From: Margaritispora aquatica
Taxonomy: Eukaryota; Ascomycota; Leotiomycetes; Helotiales; Discinellaceae
Length of the DNA stretch: 64,000 nucleotides
Assembly: GCA_007644065.1 (NCBI GenBank)
Contig: VJWN01000006.1
Coordinates: forward strand, 496,001-560,000
Direction: 5' to 3'
Shown here: positions 1 through 11,445 of the stretch, in pieces
Layout: every line of letters starts with the position of its first letter
How positions within the stretch are numbered: position 1 is the first letter of the stretch
The notes under the pieces: model-generated
Told to the model about the DNA's origin: nothing
Database searches by the model: none
Seen by the model: only the letters and a program-made list of their open reading frames with translations
Made by a program: the position numbers and the translations under genes

Positions 1-495
1 ATTATTATTGCCGTATATGAGAAATACGCAGTGTTGAAGTGTGAGATTGAGCTTAGGTACTCCATCTTACGTACGGGTTCTTGGTAATATGTCACAAAGT
101 GTTCACTCCGAGCTCTTTTAAAGTATTGATAGACTTTTGATTCATATCAATCTTGAGATATATATCAATCTCTAGGTTCAAAGACGGGAATATATACACT
201 CCAATGTAAAATGAATACCAACTAATACTTTATTGTTAACATTAAATCAGCACGTCCAAGTATACATGTACATGCAAGAACGTATAATGTCTAGGGGAAC
301 ATCACACTTTCAAATTCACAAATTTACAGATTCACAATAAAGACCCTGAATACAATGTAGATGAATCATGCCCAACAGCACATCTTATTGTATAGCATCG
401 ACATGCTCTATCACCAACCTCAGAAGTCTATGCAAGATAACTTTTCTATCACACCACTTCCCACGCTCTCCCCCTCTCTCCCACCTTCTCGCTCT
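1..495. other. Intergenic, AT-rich, no gene seen
   Basis: No reading frame here looks coding. The stretch is AT-rich and ends in a CT-rich run (about 466-495) just past the stop of the regulator encoded on the minus strand, so part of it is probably that gene's 3' UTR and terminator. I cannot place a polyadenylation site with confidence. Confidence 0.5.
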
Positions 496-3400
496 CTACA
501 TATCTATACTCTCATTGAATCTCAAAACACCATTCGTCCTCAAAACACCATCGATACCCTCCGCTAACCTAGGGAACGGATCTGCGCGCTGATTCGATTC
601 GGAAATGACTTCGGCGGACTTGTCGACCACGAGGACGAGGCCTTGTGCTTTGATCGCCTCGATGAGTGCGGGTACCATGTCCTGGAATGTGTTAGAATGA
701 TTGCTGCATGGATGGGTGGAGTTATGTTGGAGAGAATTGGAACTTACCAGTAGTCGTGACGAGCATATCAAGCCCATGAAATTGTTGTTTTGGGCTATCC
801 GCACTGCTTCCTTGATTGATGTTGTCCTCCTGCCACTACTTTGGATCGAGAGCGAAGCAGATACGTCTGCTTGCCTGCCAAGGTCGTTGCACAAGAAGAC
901 CGGGTAATTCGGTTGTTTCCAGTTCAATGCCGTACATACTGTTGGATTGAAAGAGCTAAATACTATGGATCTCATGAAATCTGGTGACTGCTCTCTCAAT
1001 GCTCTGGCGTGATCAAATACAACAGTGAGTATAGCGTCGCCAAGTGTATTGATGTTAACTGTTGGACCCAACCGCAGATTCTTCTCTTCTTCTTGTGTTG
1101 GATACAGAATTTGAAGATTGACGTGCATGCCCTTTGGTAGGAGAGCTAGTGCGTCTTGAAGAGAGACTGCTGAGTGTGACAAAACTTGGTGTACTTGTGC
1201 AATGCTTTCTAATGGTTGGTGTGGCAGAGCAGAAAGATCTGTCGCCTTTCTTGCATGGCGAGACCCAGCACTAATAAATTGCGCATATGTCAACCGGCTG
1301 ACTGGAAATTCGATATCCATGTAGTCCATTGTCCATGTTGGCCAAAGAACGGGCACACCATCGCAAGTATGCTGCACGAATAACTCCACATAATCTCCCG
1401 ACAAACTTGAACCAGTGATGAAGGCACTTGGCCTGTGATCAAATTGGCTTGTAGCTTTCCAATATGTCTCAAAATTTGTGATTTCCAATGGCTTTCCTTG
1501 GAATGGTTTGATGACCTGGAAGTTGAACGTGATTTGACCAATGGCTCTTAACCGAGGATCGAAAAGTGGTAAACAACAACGACCAGAACTGCTGGTTAAC
1601 GCACGGAAAGTGCTTGGTAGTGCCACCGTCTTTGCGATGACCTTAGCACCATATGTTGGAAAGACATCCAGGTCGATGGTGAAAGATTCCAAGTTATCAA
1701 TTTGAAAGGAAACAAGTCGGGTATCTTCCTGAAATGGCAATAGAATATTCTTGGGTATCAAATCGGAAAGTTTAGAAGAAATCGTTAAACGAGCTGCTGG
1801 ATATTTGCTGTCGTGGAAGAAGACCATAGGCTGCTCTCCGTCTTCTTCGAAGCTGATCTGAATGAAAGTTTTGGTATCAAGGAAATTGTGGCCGTATCGT
1901 CGTAGGGGAATAATGGGAGGTGGAAGTTCTAGCTCTGGGATCGCATCGGCATCTAGACTCATTGGCATCGGAGCGCTGCTTCCAGTCATAGTCCCAATCG
2001 AGCCTTGAATAGGGCCCCTGGTCCGTGGAATTGTCGGAATAGATGATAGAAGGCGCATACACTCTAGGTGGCCTTCCCATGCAGCATAATACATAGCAGA
2101 AAGGTCCTTCTCATCCAAAACATTCGTCTTAACGCCAACTTCGAGTAGTGTCTGCATGCAAGGCACATTGCCTTCACTTGCCGCATGGAATATCGGGGTC
2201 CAGGAGTAGAGTTTATCAATCTGATCGAGATCGGCGCCGTAGTTCTTAAGAAGAAGTAGTAGCTGAGGTGTTTGGCCAGAACGAGCAACGAGATGCTGTG
2301 GATATAAGCCTTCAGCGTCAGGAAGAATGTTGGCGCCGTGCTTGAGCAACAGTTCAACAATTTCCAAGGAACCATGCTCGCATGCTAAATTTAAGGGAAC
2401 ATGGTCGGCATCTGATAGGGGATCGATTCGAGCGTGTCGAGCCAGAAGCCTCTCGGCGCAATCTAGGTGGCCGTGTATGATTGCATGTATAAGAGGTGTA
2501 AAGTTATCGTGGTCGATCAAGTCAATTGTGCCATGGTCGGCTAACAAGTACGGTCAGTATTTTAGTGGGATGGAAAATGGGAATGTATTACCATTGAGCA
2601 AAGCCTCCAGCATATCGAGACGGCCATGCATACACGCATAGTGCAAAGGCACACGGCCATACACATCAGTACGTCCAACCGCAACTCCTCTCTCGAGTCC
2701 AATTGCTAGCACAAATGAATTGCCATAAATTGCTGCTTGATGAAGACAATTCCGCTCATTGATATCATCTTCGGACTGTACATCCACTAGCTCAGTATCG
2801 AAAAGGATTTGTAGGGATTGCACAGGACCTTCGTTGATCGAGGCGAGGAACGTCCTGGTGATACGCTCTAGTAGAGTCACATCCCTTGTTCCAGTTGGAT
2901 CAGCCGCGGTCTTCCAACGCAAGAGGAGGTCCTTGAGTGAATCGACATTCCCAGAAATAACTGCTTCGAGTAATAAGGTATCGGCATCGCCCTCATCAGT
3001 GCCAAGTGGATGTTGACTGCTGACAATGTGCTCTGGACCTCGGTCGAAGCTAATATGGTCGCCTTCCGACCAAGCTCCAAGCTCCTGCAGACTCGTAGTT
3101 GCTTGATCGGATAATTCGCTAATAACAGTCGCGTTGAAGAATGGCTGAACCTCGACAGCACGAGACAGGTAGAGCTCCTTTGTTTTCGATTTCGATGTTT
3201 TGTCCCATTTCTTCAGAATCTTGGAAAACGCTGTTCCGTTAATCTCGACGAACTGTTGCAGTTTGTTAAGGTCATTGCCAAACTGTTGGAAACCTTCTTC
3301 TAGTGTTGTGAACTTTGCCGAGCGTCTCGAAGTGCTTTGATTCCGAGATTGTAGAACCTTCTTCTTGTCCAGGAGTGTCTTTAATCGAATTTTGAGCTAT

Positions 3401-4013
3401 CACACATCAATATCATGCATCTCTTTGATTCCACCGGATAGAAAAAAATCAAGGACGTACCTCGGCTTCTTTCTGAAGGTAGAATGCATTGACTTTCTCA
3501 AGCTCTCGCTCCTGTTTACTGTTCAGCACCACGAGTCGAGCTTCATCCGACATTGTAAACTTACTAGCTGAAAGAAGAATGTAGCCTTGTTTGCTTGTAA
3601 CGCAGCTTGCGAGTCGACGACACCTGGCGGGCGGTGTGTGTCGTTTAGTGTAAGGAGGGTTGGTGTTGCTGAGAGCTTCTTGATGAGCTGCCAACGAAGT
3701 GTTAGTGCACATGCCCCAATCTCTGGTCAGCAAGAAATGAAAAGGCCATGCAGAGCGTGAGGCGATTTTGCTTTTTCAGCCCAAAGAAAAGGACCGGATT
3801 TTGGCGTTACCTTCTTCAGTGCCTTGTAGTTGACAAAACTCGCCGCATACTCGGGGACCTCGAGCTGCCTCTTTTGAATTTGCTTGCCAAACTTCCTATA
3901 TGGGCCACAGATGATCAGTCATTGGTCACTCAAACTTAGAAACTCGGTCGCCTTCATGCTATCCACACGGACGTATTTTCGACAAGTGCAAGAAAGGGAG
4001 AGGAGACATACAT
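496..4013 (-). CDS. nuc-2: SPX-ankyrin-GDPD phosphate regulator, NUC-2/PHO81 family
   Basis: Cyclin-dependent-kinase inhibitor of the phosphate-starvation pathway; in Neurospora and yeast this family inhibits the PHO85-PHO80 type kinase when phosphate is low, allowing NUC-1/PHO4 to act. Exons (minus strand): 4013-4012, 3895-3811, 3687-3565, 3511-3461, 3396-2592, 2540-748, 681-496, giving 1014 aa. The N terminus is a complete SPX domain beginning MKFGKQIQKRQLEVPEY. Ankyrin repeats follow in the middle (motifs such as TPLIHAIIHGHLDCAERLL), then a degenerate glycerophosphodiester phosphodiesterase-like C-terminal part. The start codon is split: AT ends exon 1 and G opens exon 2 (intron 3896-4011, GTATGT...ATATAG). 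MKF at the SPX start is nearly invariant, which makes this the best start. A CACGTG box lies about 390 nt upstream. Confidence 0.93.
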
Positions 4014-4189
4014 AATGCGGTGTTAGCACCCGCGGAGCCCTGGAGGGCTGTAACTGACTGTGTCGAACTGAGAGGAATCGCAAGTTATTTCAAGGCTGAT
4101 GAGAGCGTCTCTGATCACATGCAGGATATCCTGCCCGCTAATCAAGAAGTGGTAATCCGGTTTGCACAGCTGGATATGTGTGTGAGTGC

Positions 4190-4193
<4 letters not shown>

Positions 4194-4241
<48 letters not shown>
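4194..4241. repeat. (GT)24 microsatellite
   Basis: An uninterrupted run of 24 GT dinucleotides, with imperfect GT/GC units just before it (from about 4175). It lies about 180 nt upstream of the nuc-2 start codon, so it falls in the promoter or 5' leader of that gene and would be expected to vary in length between strains. Confidence 0.97.
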
Positions 4242-4242
<1 letters not shown>

Positions 4243-4405
4243 TGGATGCTGAGGAGCTGCAGTATCGATCGGGTTGCAGAATCCCAGTATGACGTCGAAA
4301 TTCCCGGGGGAACAATGCTATTCTAAAGAAGTGTGCTTGCACCCAGGTTTCGCTGAAGACTGGAGACTGCAGAATTGGATGTGTCCAGTCAACGTGTAGT
4401 AGCCG

Positions 4406-4411
4406 CACGTG
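4406..4411. promoter_or_regulatory. CACGTG E-box upstream of nuc-2
   Basis: A palindromic CACGTG hexamer about 390 nt upstream of the nuc-2 start codon. It matches the core site known for the bHLH phosphate regulators NUC-1 and Pho4. The motif is seen; regulation by such a factor is inference, and the hexamer also occurs by chance. Confidence 0.45.
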
Positions 4412-5574
4412 CTCGATAGATATGAGTTTGGTGGAGGGGGAAGTGTAGGTGGAAGATGAGCAGTTGACTCAGGCGATTATCTAGTGGGGTGAAGGAGGAA
4501 ATCTCTGTTGTAGAAAATACAGGTAAAAAAAGAAGGATAATGAAGAAAGAAGAAGAACAAGATTACTCGTGGGAACGGGAGGGAAGTAGGTCAATCTCTC
4601 ATAAACACCAGATGCTGGAGCAAGTAGTGCTGGCTGGCACTGCACCGGTGAGGTTGAGGAATGGACACTACTTCTTGAACACTACGCTGTCTGCCCTGCT
4701 CGAAAGGACCCCGTTGTCTCGCCTCGACTAAAGTTAAAGGGAGGGTAGGTAGGTCGAGGGTCGGAGGGAGGAACCTCAAGTGGGACTAGCGAGGGGCAGT
4801 CTGATTCGTAGGGGTCGAATACAACCCAAGAATATAGGAATAATATGTGGAACGCTCTCTACGACAGCTATATTTCCACAGCTAACTGTGTTTCTATTAC
4901 TCTCATGCTGGACATTTTCGGCACTTTTCGCCCGCGCTCTCGAGCTTCTATATCCTATCAGGACCGTGAAAAGCCAGCCGTTGATGGCTTTCTCTTCGAC
5001 AAACACTTTTGCCCATAATTTTTTTTATTTATTTCTCCCATTGCCGCGACCAATGACCCTTCACGCATGGGAAACGTGTTTTGGAGGGGTATGTCTCGGC
5101 GCCTGCACGATGCAAGGCTATGAGGCTGAGATTTTCGTCGTCATGGGCACTTCCGAGGCTTGAATCAAAGTGACATATTCGGAAGGCCTGGTGATGTGGA
5201 AGAAAAATGAAATCGAGCAAGATTTCGTATAGCATATCCAAATTATTCTTGGGTTAGCTACCAAATAAATATTTAGAAAATTTGAGTTTAAAGTCGTCCA
5301 ATACATGTGTTCCTTTTGCAGATCATGAGATGCACGGCATACAATGCATCGAAAAATATAGAGTTTGAGCTACTGCAAGCTCTAATCAATGTCATCTGAA
5401 TGCGATACGGAAATACTCCAGTAGTAATGGACGAAATTGAAATGTAGAACATCTGGAGTCAATCTGGTTATATCTTCGTAATTTGAGGATATCATACAAT
5501 CAATACCTAAGTTATGGACAAAAGACCCGCTGGCTAATCAACAATTTAACCACCCCGCACAACCTGCTTAGGAC
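4412..5574. other. Intergenic between nuc-2 promoter and CUE gene, no gene seen
   Basis: The first part is probably the distal nuc-2 promoter. The rest contains purine-rich tracts (about 4485-4590) and AT-rich DNA (about 5015-5500). Reading frames here, including a 127-codon one at 4780-5163, show no recognisable domain and no matching exon structure. I see no RNA gene. Confidence 0.5.
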
Positions 5575-7086
5575 TTACTTGCCAGACGACTTGTCATCAG
5601 CAATCTTGTCTTTCGTTCCCACGGTCTCTGCTGGTTCAGGCTTTCTTGCTGGCTCCCCAATACTCTCAGACATAGCTTGCGCAGCTGCCAGCTTGAGCCT
5701 TTCAGCATCATCGTGCTTGATCTCCTTTCCCCCAACACGCTCCTTCGATTCTTTCTCGTCCTCGCTGTCGCCGAGGCTGAAGGGATCGTTATCCTCATGG
5801 CCAATGGGGCTTGGGTCAACTGTGGACAAGGGCTGCCACTTGCTTTGTTTTCCTGCAGGTACAGTATTCTCTTTTGTCGCTCCCATTCTTGGCGATGTTC
5901 GATAAATATCAATCTCCTCTGGGGGTCCTCCTTGAAATGAAACTTTGCGGCTGTCATTTCTGGGCACAGCTGGTGTAGGTTTGAATAAATCTGGGTTCGC
6001 TAGAGGTCTGGTGGAACGGCGAGCCGGGGCTATTAATGTTAGTAGTTGATCAGTCGTACGGAAGCAGCCAACCTACTACCATCAGCATTCATCTGAATAC
6101 CCGCAAAATCATCTGCGAGGATTTGAGGATCAGCATCGTAGCGCCCATAGTCTCCGCTCTGCCTTCCCTCGCCGCTTCTGCGGGATCGATATTGGTTGGA
6201 CCCAGATTGGTAACTTTGTTGGTGGTGTGGGTTTTCATCCTCATCGTCACCATCTATTTTCTTCTTGAGGGTTGTGATCCAGCTATTGACGGTTCGTTGT
6301 GTATCAAGAAAGCCCTTCTTCAAATTCTCCTTAATAATCGGAAGGTCGTCATCAATAAAGTTTCGCTCCTCTCTTTCTGGAGACTGTGCAGGCCGCATTC
6401 CAGTCTGTTGTCTGCGAGGCTGCGCGCCTCTGCTATTGCTTCGAGGGCCTTCTCCCCATCCTCCGCCATAATGCTCTGCAAGCTGTCGTGCGTATTGTTC
6501 ATCGGCTTCGAGTTGCGACTGCGGGGTAGAGCCAACGCGAGATTGGGGTTGTACCTGAGCTCTTGGTCGTGGCGGCTGGGCAGGTGGAGTAGGCTCTATT
6601 ACCGCATCTGGATCTGACATGCCTAGAAGAAGTCAACATAATAGCCATGCATGTGCTGGTTCCATTCCTACCTAGCAATGCGTTGAATGCAGGTTCTAAT
6701 TGACCACCACTGGCTCGCAGCACAGCCTTGACAACAGCTACATCAATGCTTGGGAAAGCTTCTCTCAATGTATTCTCTGCTTGTTGCTGTGGGCTGAGCG
6801 GACGCGGGGGCTTCGCTGGAGGAGCATCTTCAACTGTTGCATGCTTGGATTGTGTTGGCGCATCGCTGCCCAACGCGCCAGTCTCCTGAACATCGTCGTC
6901 GTCCATCTCGTATGGTTTCACTGTGGTTGGAGATTCGGCTCCAGTCGGTTGCTTGAGCTGGGAAAAGGCACCGTGTTAGTCGTTGCTTATGGTTCAGAAG
7001 GTGGAATGTTGAATTCATGTGTGTAACATCATGGCAGGAGCGTCTCAGCTTACTGTGCTCTCTGTAGGTTTCGAATTTTCAGACAT
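5575..7086 (-). CDS. CUE5: CUE-domain ubiquitin-binding autophagy adaptor, CUE5-like
   Basis: Probable adaptor linking ubiquitinated aggregates to Atg8 during selective autophagy, as yeast Cue5 does. Exons: 7086-7054, 6957-6672, 6622-6080, 6029-5575, giving 438 aa. The CUE domain lies at about residues 60-105: it carries the family's AFP triad (the usual MFP) in LREAFPSIDVAVVKAVL and the closing dileucine in NALLGMSDP, with the second intron falling in the glycine after it. The middle is polar and Arg/Gln-rich, with a helical stretch around NFIDDDLPIIKENLKKGFLD. Near the C terminus is WQPL, identical to the Atg8-interacting motif reported for yeast Cue5. The first exon is only 11 codons. The start is the only ATG that puts the short first exon in frame. 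Confidence 0.88.
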
Positions 7087-7605
7087 GCTGTAAATATTGT
7101 AGTGCAGGATGCTGTTTCATGTAGCTAAAAAAGAAAAAAGTACACGAAGATGATATAGATATTCTGGTGCCTACAGAGTTTAGTTGTAGCTCCAATAATC
7201 ACCAAGAAACGCCAACCAAACTGACGACGACTTGCGAGTCTGTGGCGGACGATGACTAATCCTAGGAGCTGGCATGTGTTCCGGAAAGCTTGCTTGCACG
7301 ACCACACAAAAGTAACTGTACAACTTACAATCATCAAACAGTGGCTATAATATTGAAATTTTGGTCAACTCAAAAAGTAGAAAAACCAAATTTCTCTCTC
7401 TCGCATTAGATCTCAGCAAAGAGGATAATCTGAACTGATGGTTGTCTTCATTTAGAGCATAATCTCATTAAATACATTATAATCGGAGCCTTTCTCCATA
7501 CTGATTGCAATTATCCAGCATTGCACTGCTGCTCGCATGACAAATCTCATTACTATCCTATCTCAGCTTTCTCATTCCTTCTCAACCAATACTTGAATCA
7601 CCCAT

Positions 7606-8327
7606 CTAGTACGGAAGTTGTCCACGAACAACACCGGGGACATAAAGTGCCGTGTGCGAATCAGCAAAGAACCCAGATGGGTTGGCCTCGATCTGAGCAA
7701 GCTTGAAGCCGATTCCAGTGTCCATACCGTTCGCAGCGTTGATACCCGTGGTGAAAGGCCCGGACATACATCCCACACTGTTGCGGCGCTTGTCATCTCC
7801 AACTGGATTGGGGAAAACAAGTCGTGGTGGTCCAGATTTACCACGAACAGCCTCGTGAACGTGTGTTGCTGTGCGTGCTAGAGATTGGTAACCCCCTACG
7901 ACATTGAGAAGAGTAATGTTCTAGATGGTTATCAGTTGTTGTTCGGCGACGCATGGATTGGGATGCTTACATAACAGATAGTATCAGTGATAGAGTTGAT
8001 ACCAAAATCAAAGATCCCAATGGCCTCCTGCGGACCTGCGGCTGCCATATTGGCACTGTTGATGACTTGATCACCACGTGCAATCACATGGTATGTGCTG
8101 GTGAATGTGAATGGAGAGCCCTTGCAGTTTCCACCAGTTCCTGGAGGATACTTGACAGACTCCCATCCTCCTGGAGGTGGAGGATAGTATGGGAGATTTT
8201 CGCCAGTTCCCTTAGGGTACTGTATGCCAACCAACTCGAGAATCGGGGAGAGATCAAGTATTGGGCTCGCGAGAGCAGTAGAGGTGAAGGAGAGAATGGT
8301 AGCGATGGTTGCAGTAGTGAACAACAT
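7606..8327 (-). CDS. Secreted CHRD-like protein
   Basis: Small secreted protein of unknown role. Exons 8327-7971 and 7920-7606 (intron of 50 nt, GTAAGC...CTAG) give 223 aa. Residues 1 to about 20 form a signal peptide (MLFTTATIATILSFTSTALA). A proline/glycine-rich spacer follows, then a domain resembling the CHRD (chordin) family: it has THVHEAVRGKSGPP and the closing FADSHTALYVPGVVRGQLPY, close to the H...G..RGQL signature. An upstream in-frame ATG at 8450 would bury the signal peptide behind a His-rich leader. That ATG is only 7 nt from the TATA box at 8457-8463, so the 8327 start is preferred. The assignment is by pattern only. Confidence 0.78.
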
Positions 8328-8456
8328 TGTGGAGGAGAATGTTGAAGATTGAAAATATTTGGTTGATTGGTTCTCTGGGGAGTGTGTATTGTGATAGGAA
8401 AGCTGAAGATGATGGTGATGATGTTGAGGAAAGTGATGCAGCGACTTCATGATGAC

Positions 8457-8463
8457 TTATATA
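8457..8463 (-). promoter_or_regulatory. TATA box of CHRD-like gene
   Basis: TATATAA on the minus strand, 130 nt upstream of the chosen start codon of the secreted CHRD-like gene. Its position argues that the mRNA starts downstream of the alternative ATG at 8450. Confidence 0.6.
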
Positions 8464-9264
8464 GAGCTTCAACATCTGCTCAATGTCCTAGAAGGCAACT
8501 CTGCCAAGATCATGGCTAGGAAATCATCGTCATCATGGACTTGAACAGAGACAGGCCAAGCAAAAAATGAGCTTGTGGTTAAGTAAAATTGACTCTACCT
8601 TCAACTTCAAAGAACCAGACTCTTGGTAGCATTAGAAAGAACGACTCTCACTCATCTGCTTTAGTGATAGTCCTTGCTTGGCAGTGGTTCTTTCGAATGC
8701 GCACTTGCAGCCATCCGAAAGAGCAGACGAATATGGGATAACCCCATGGTTGACAAGCAGACTCGCAGGGTTCAAGATGCCTCTATAAAGGCATGGCAGT
8801 GCTGATCAAGTCTGGTTGGCAGCTCTTCCGGCAAACGCCTGGTCCGCAATTGATGTTAGCCTCAATCGTCAGCCAAGCGATGAACAGCTACCTTAGACAT
8901 TTTGAGAGGGCGGAAGATCGACCCCACCCCAAGCTTGAGCTTATTTTACTCGGTAGCGAGCTATGTTTTGTGCCAAGAACGATGCCGTTCAAATCCTAAA
9001 CCCCGCCTCAGTCATCGTCCTAAATTGGTGATGATATGCTCGTATGAGAATGTCCTCGTCGGCAAGGTCGAATCCGAAAGTCTGGGCACGGTGAACGGCA
9101 TTCAATTGAAATCTTGTATGTAGAACAGAGTGAGACAAAAAGCTGAAAAAGGAAAGAAAAATCAACCAAGAGGTTATTACCAAGCTTTGGAGAGGGCATT
9201 ACATCCGTTATGGCCTTCGGCATGTTATAGTGCCAGGACAGCCTGACTTGTACCTAGGTGGCAC
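8464..9264. other. Intergenic, no gene seen
   Basis: About 800 nt between the promoter of the CHRD-like gene and the stop of SAM35. Short frames on both strands lack recognisable sequence. It should hold the upstream region of the CHRD gene and the SAM35 3' UTR. Confidence 0.5.
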
Positions 9265-10297
9265 TTATGCGCCGCCAAAGTATCTTACAAGCAGTCGCTC
9301 TCGATGTTGTACAAGATTATCTCTCCTTCGTAATGCTAGACATAACTTCCTTTCCTTCCATCCCATGTTGTCATCTAAAAGTAATTGTGTATACGCAAAC
9401 ACGCTGGCATCAAACATTGCTGGTTTTTCATTCCCGAAAAACCACTCATTGTCTCCTAGTAATGTAGACAGAGCCTCAAAGGCCTTATCTGCTTCACTGT
9501 ATAAATCATCTATATCGATGGTCGACGAGTGTTTGAGTAGCTCGGCTTCTGCAGCGTTTCGAAGCTGGTGAGCTATTGAGACCTGAACAACCGGATTCGA
9601 CGAAGCTGGAGCAATATATAGTGGATATGCGACAGCGTCAAAGTTGGATGGCTCGAGGTATAGCGTGTAAAGCTTTTTCGCATTAGCTAACGCCCAGTCA
9701 ACTGTAGATGACACTCACCCATGCGTTCCTAATTCGATTATCTAAGAGCGACTGGTATGCTTCATATCTTATACTTGAAGACTCTTCAACTCGTCCTCCG
9801 TGCTCTGTTGCGTACTTCACAAATTTGCTAGATGGTATTGGTGGATTAGAATCCTGGAAAGAATCCGGGTCATGTATGGCAGGAAGTAGGAATGGTAATG
9901 CGCCAGTCGGGGATGCGTGATTGTTCGAAGAGACGACTCGGTGATCAATACCAGCGATATTCAAGAAAGTCTGGGATGGATTAGAAAGCAAAGGTTCAGG
10001 ATAGAGAATTGTACCAACCTGCCACTTCAAACAACTTGGGTTGAAGGATGGTCTTCCAGCTGCAGAGTCCCGATCGTTGCTAAAGACATAGAGACTTGGT
10101 ATCCTGACTGGCTTGGGAGCTCTGCGAGGGAGTTGATTTGGTGGATACGTGGCCACGGGGACCAGATCAAACAACCTTTTGACAGGCGGAGGTATAGAAA
10201 AGAAGTTGTTTATGCCAGTGGCCATGGAGGTATATCCTGACGAGTGAGTACTTCCGGCATTGGGTTTCTTCTCGGTGTAGACCTCTGGTGGAGGCAT
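9265..10297 (-). CDS. SAM35: Mitochondrial outer-membrane SAM complex subunit SAM35 (metaxin fold)
   Basis: Subunit of the sorting and assembly machinery that inserts beta-barrel proteins into the mitochondrial outer membrane; it recognises the beta-signal. Exons 10297-10019, 9970-9719 and 9672-9265 give 312 aa, near the usual family size. The N-terminal half has the fungal pattern FDLVPVATYPPNQLPRR and, once the first intron is removed, KWQTFLNIAGIDHRVVSSNN (thioredoxin/GST-N-like). The C-terminal half is metaxin GST-C-like (FDASVFAYTQLLLDDNMGW and NLVQHRERLL). The first intron (9971-10018, 48 nt) is a multiple of three with no stop, so it is easily missed. The second (9673-9718, 46 nt) ends in AAAAAG and restores the family run NAWLYTLYL. 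Confidence 0.85.
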
Positions 10298-10306
10298 TGG
10301 AAAGTA

Positions 10307-10334
10307 GTGGTGGTGGTGGTGGTGATGGTGGTGA
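10307..10334. repeat. GGT/GAT trinucleotide repeat
   Basis: Imperfect GTG/GTGAT repeat immediately upstream of the SAM35 start codon, so it probably lies in the 5' leader of that mRNA, where it would read as a CAC/ATC-rich tract. Confidence 0.85.
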
Positions 10335-10385
10335 TGAATTAGTTATTATGTCTGGAAACCAACAGCTATTGTTATTATTTACTCC

Positions 10386-10452
10386 CAGGAAGCTCCAGCA
10401 GCTCCAGTTAGTTCAGTTCAGCTCAGCTCCAGCTCAGCTCCAGCTCAGCTGT
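10386..10452. repeat. CAGCTC short tandem repeat
   Basis: Repeated AGCTCCAG and CAGCTCAG units about 90-155 nt upstream of the SAM35 start. They are degenerate and visible by eye; no function is implied. Confidence 0.8.
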
Positions 10453-10960
10453 AGGTAAATTTATCGGCTAGACTGTTTTCGGCTCATTCTGCCGACACTC
10501 ACCGTTGGCCGAAAGGGGATTTTAGACTCCAAGTGGATGCAGATACGCAGATGCGGGGTGCCTTGAAATTCTGCAGGCACGACAGGGTTGGGGCTGGGGC
10601 TGGGGTTGGGATTGTGGTCGGCGTCTTTGTGCGATTTCGCGTTATCTCGGCCATATTTTATGTTCATACCGAAGTTTGAGGTTGAAATTGGAACTGAAAA
10701 TTGGAGTGAAAAGTTGAAGTGGAAGTTGAAGTGGAAGTTGAAGTGGTTCGAGGTTTCCATTCCATTATTATCAGTTCATTTGACCTTCTTCCTTCCTACC
10801 TTTCCTTCCTTGCGTTGGATGCGAAATACGGAGAGTAGAAAGAGAGGGAACAAAAAAAAATGATAACATATAGTGATTATTGTTTCTTATTATTCTAAGT
10901 ATTCTGAGTTTTAAAACCACTGTATGTCCGTTCATATGTTAACGGAGGAAAGTGTGGTAG

Positions 10961-11002
10961 GGTAGGTAGGTAGGTAGGTAGGTAGGTAGGTAGGTAGGTA
11001 GG
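10961..11002. repeat. (GGTA)n tetranucleotide microsatellite
   Basis: About ten consecutive GGTA units. A second shorter array of the same unit lies at about 11341-11362. They are simple sequence repeats and do not match a fungal telomere repeat. Confidence 0.95.
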
Positions 11003-11340
11003 GAGTCCTACGATCGGCTTTCATCTAGCTGGTTGCACGATCAAGGCCGACGATCGATCGCCACTCGCTTGATGGGAGTGCATGTTATATTCTGGCTGAC
11101 ACTGGTCTGTGTCGGATTGTCAGATTGAAGAGGTGAAAGGAAAGGGTGGGGAAAACAAAGGCAAAGGGAAGGGCAAGTTTCGCTGTTTAAAAAAAAAAAA
11201 AGGCTCAACTAACCCCTCCTCTCCTCCTCTCCTCCCCTCCTCCCCCTCATGTGGGGTAAAATCTAGACCATCCTAGGAACAATCGACACGACAAGCCCGT
11301 TTTCCTTTCCTTCGCTCGAAATTACATTGATAGGTACCCA

Positions 11341-11362
11341 GGTAGGTGGGTAGGTAGGTAGG
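11341..11362. repeat. Second GGTA array
   Basis: Short GGTA/GGTG array of the same unit as the one 340 nt upstream. The pair may have arisen by slippage or local duplication. Confidence 0.85.
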
Positions 11363-11410
11363 ATAATACTTATATTTATTCACTCTTCACTCACGGGGTT
11401 GGATAGGATA

Positions 11411-11445
11411 TGGTGATATGATATGATATGATACGATATGTTATG
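11411..11445. repeat. GATAT pentanucleotide repeat
   Basis: Imperfect tandem GATAT units, preceded by GGATA copies from 11400. Confidence 0.85.

Noticed and set aside
4142..4408. Frames encoding His-Thr or Cys-Val repeats
   Set aside because: Translation of the GT microsatellite.
8328..8450. Longer His-rich start for the CHRD-like protein
   Set aside because: The upstream ATG is 7 nt from the TATA box and would bury the signal peptide.
10461..10863. Overlapping frames on both strands encoding HFNFHFNF-like and KLKWKLKW-like repeats
   Set aside because: These are translations of a simple tandem repeat, not a gene.
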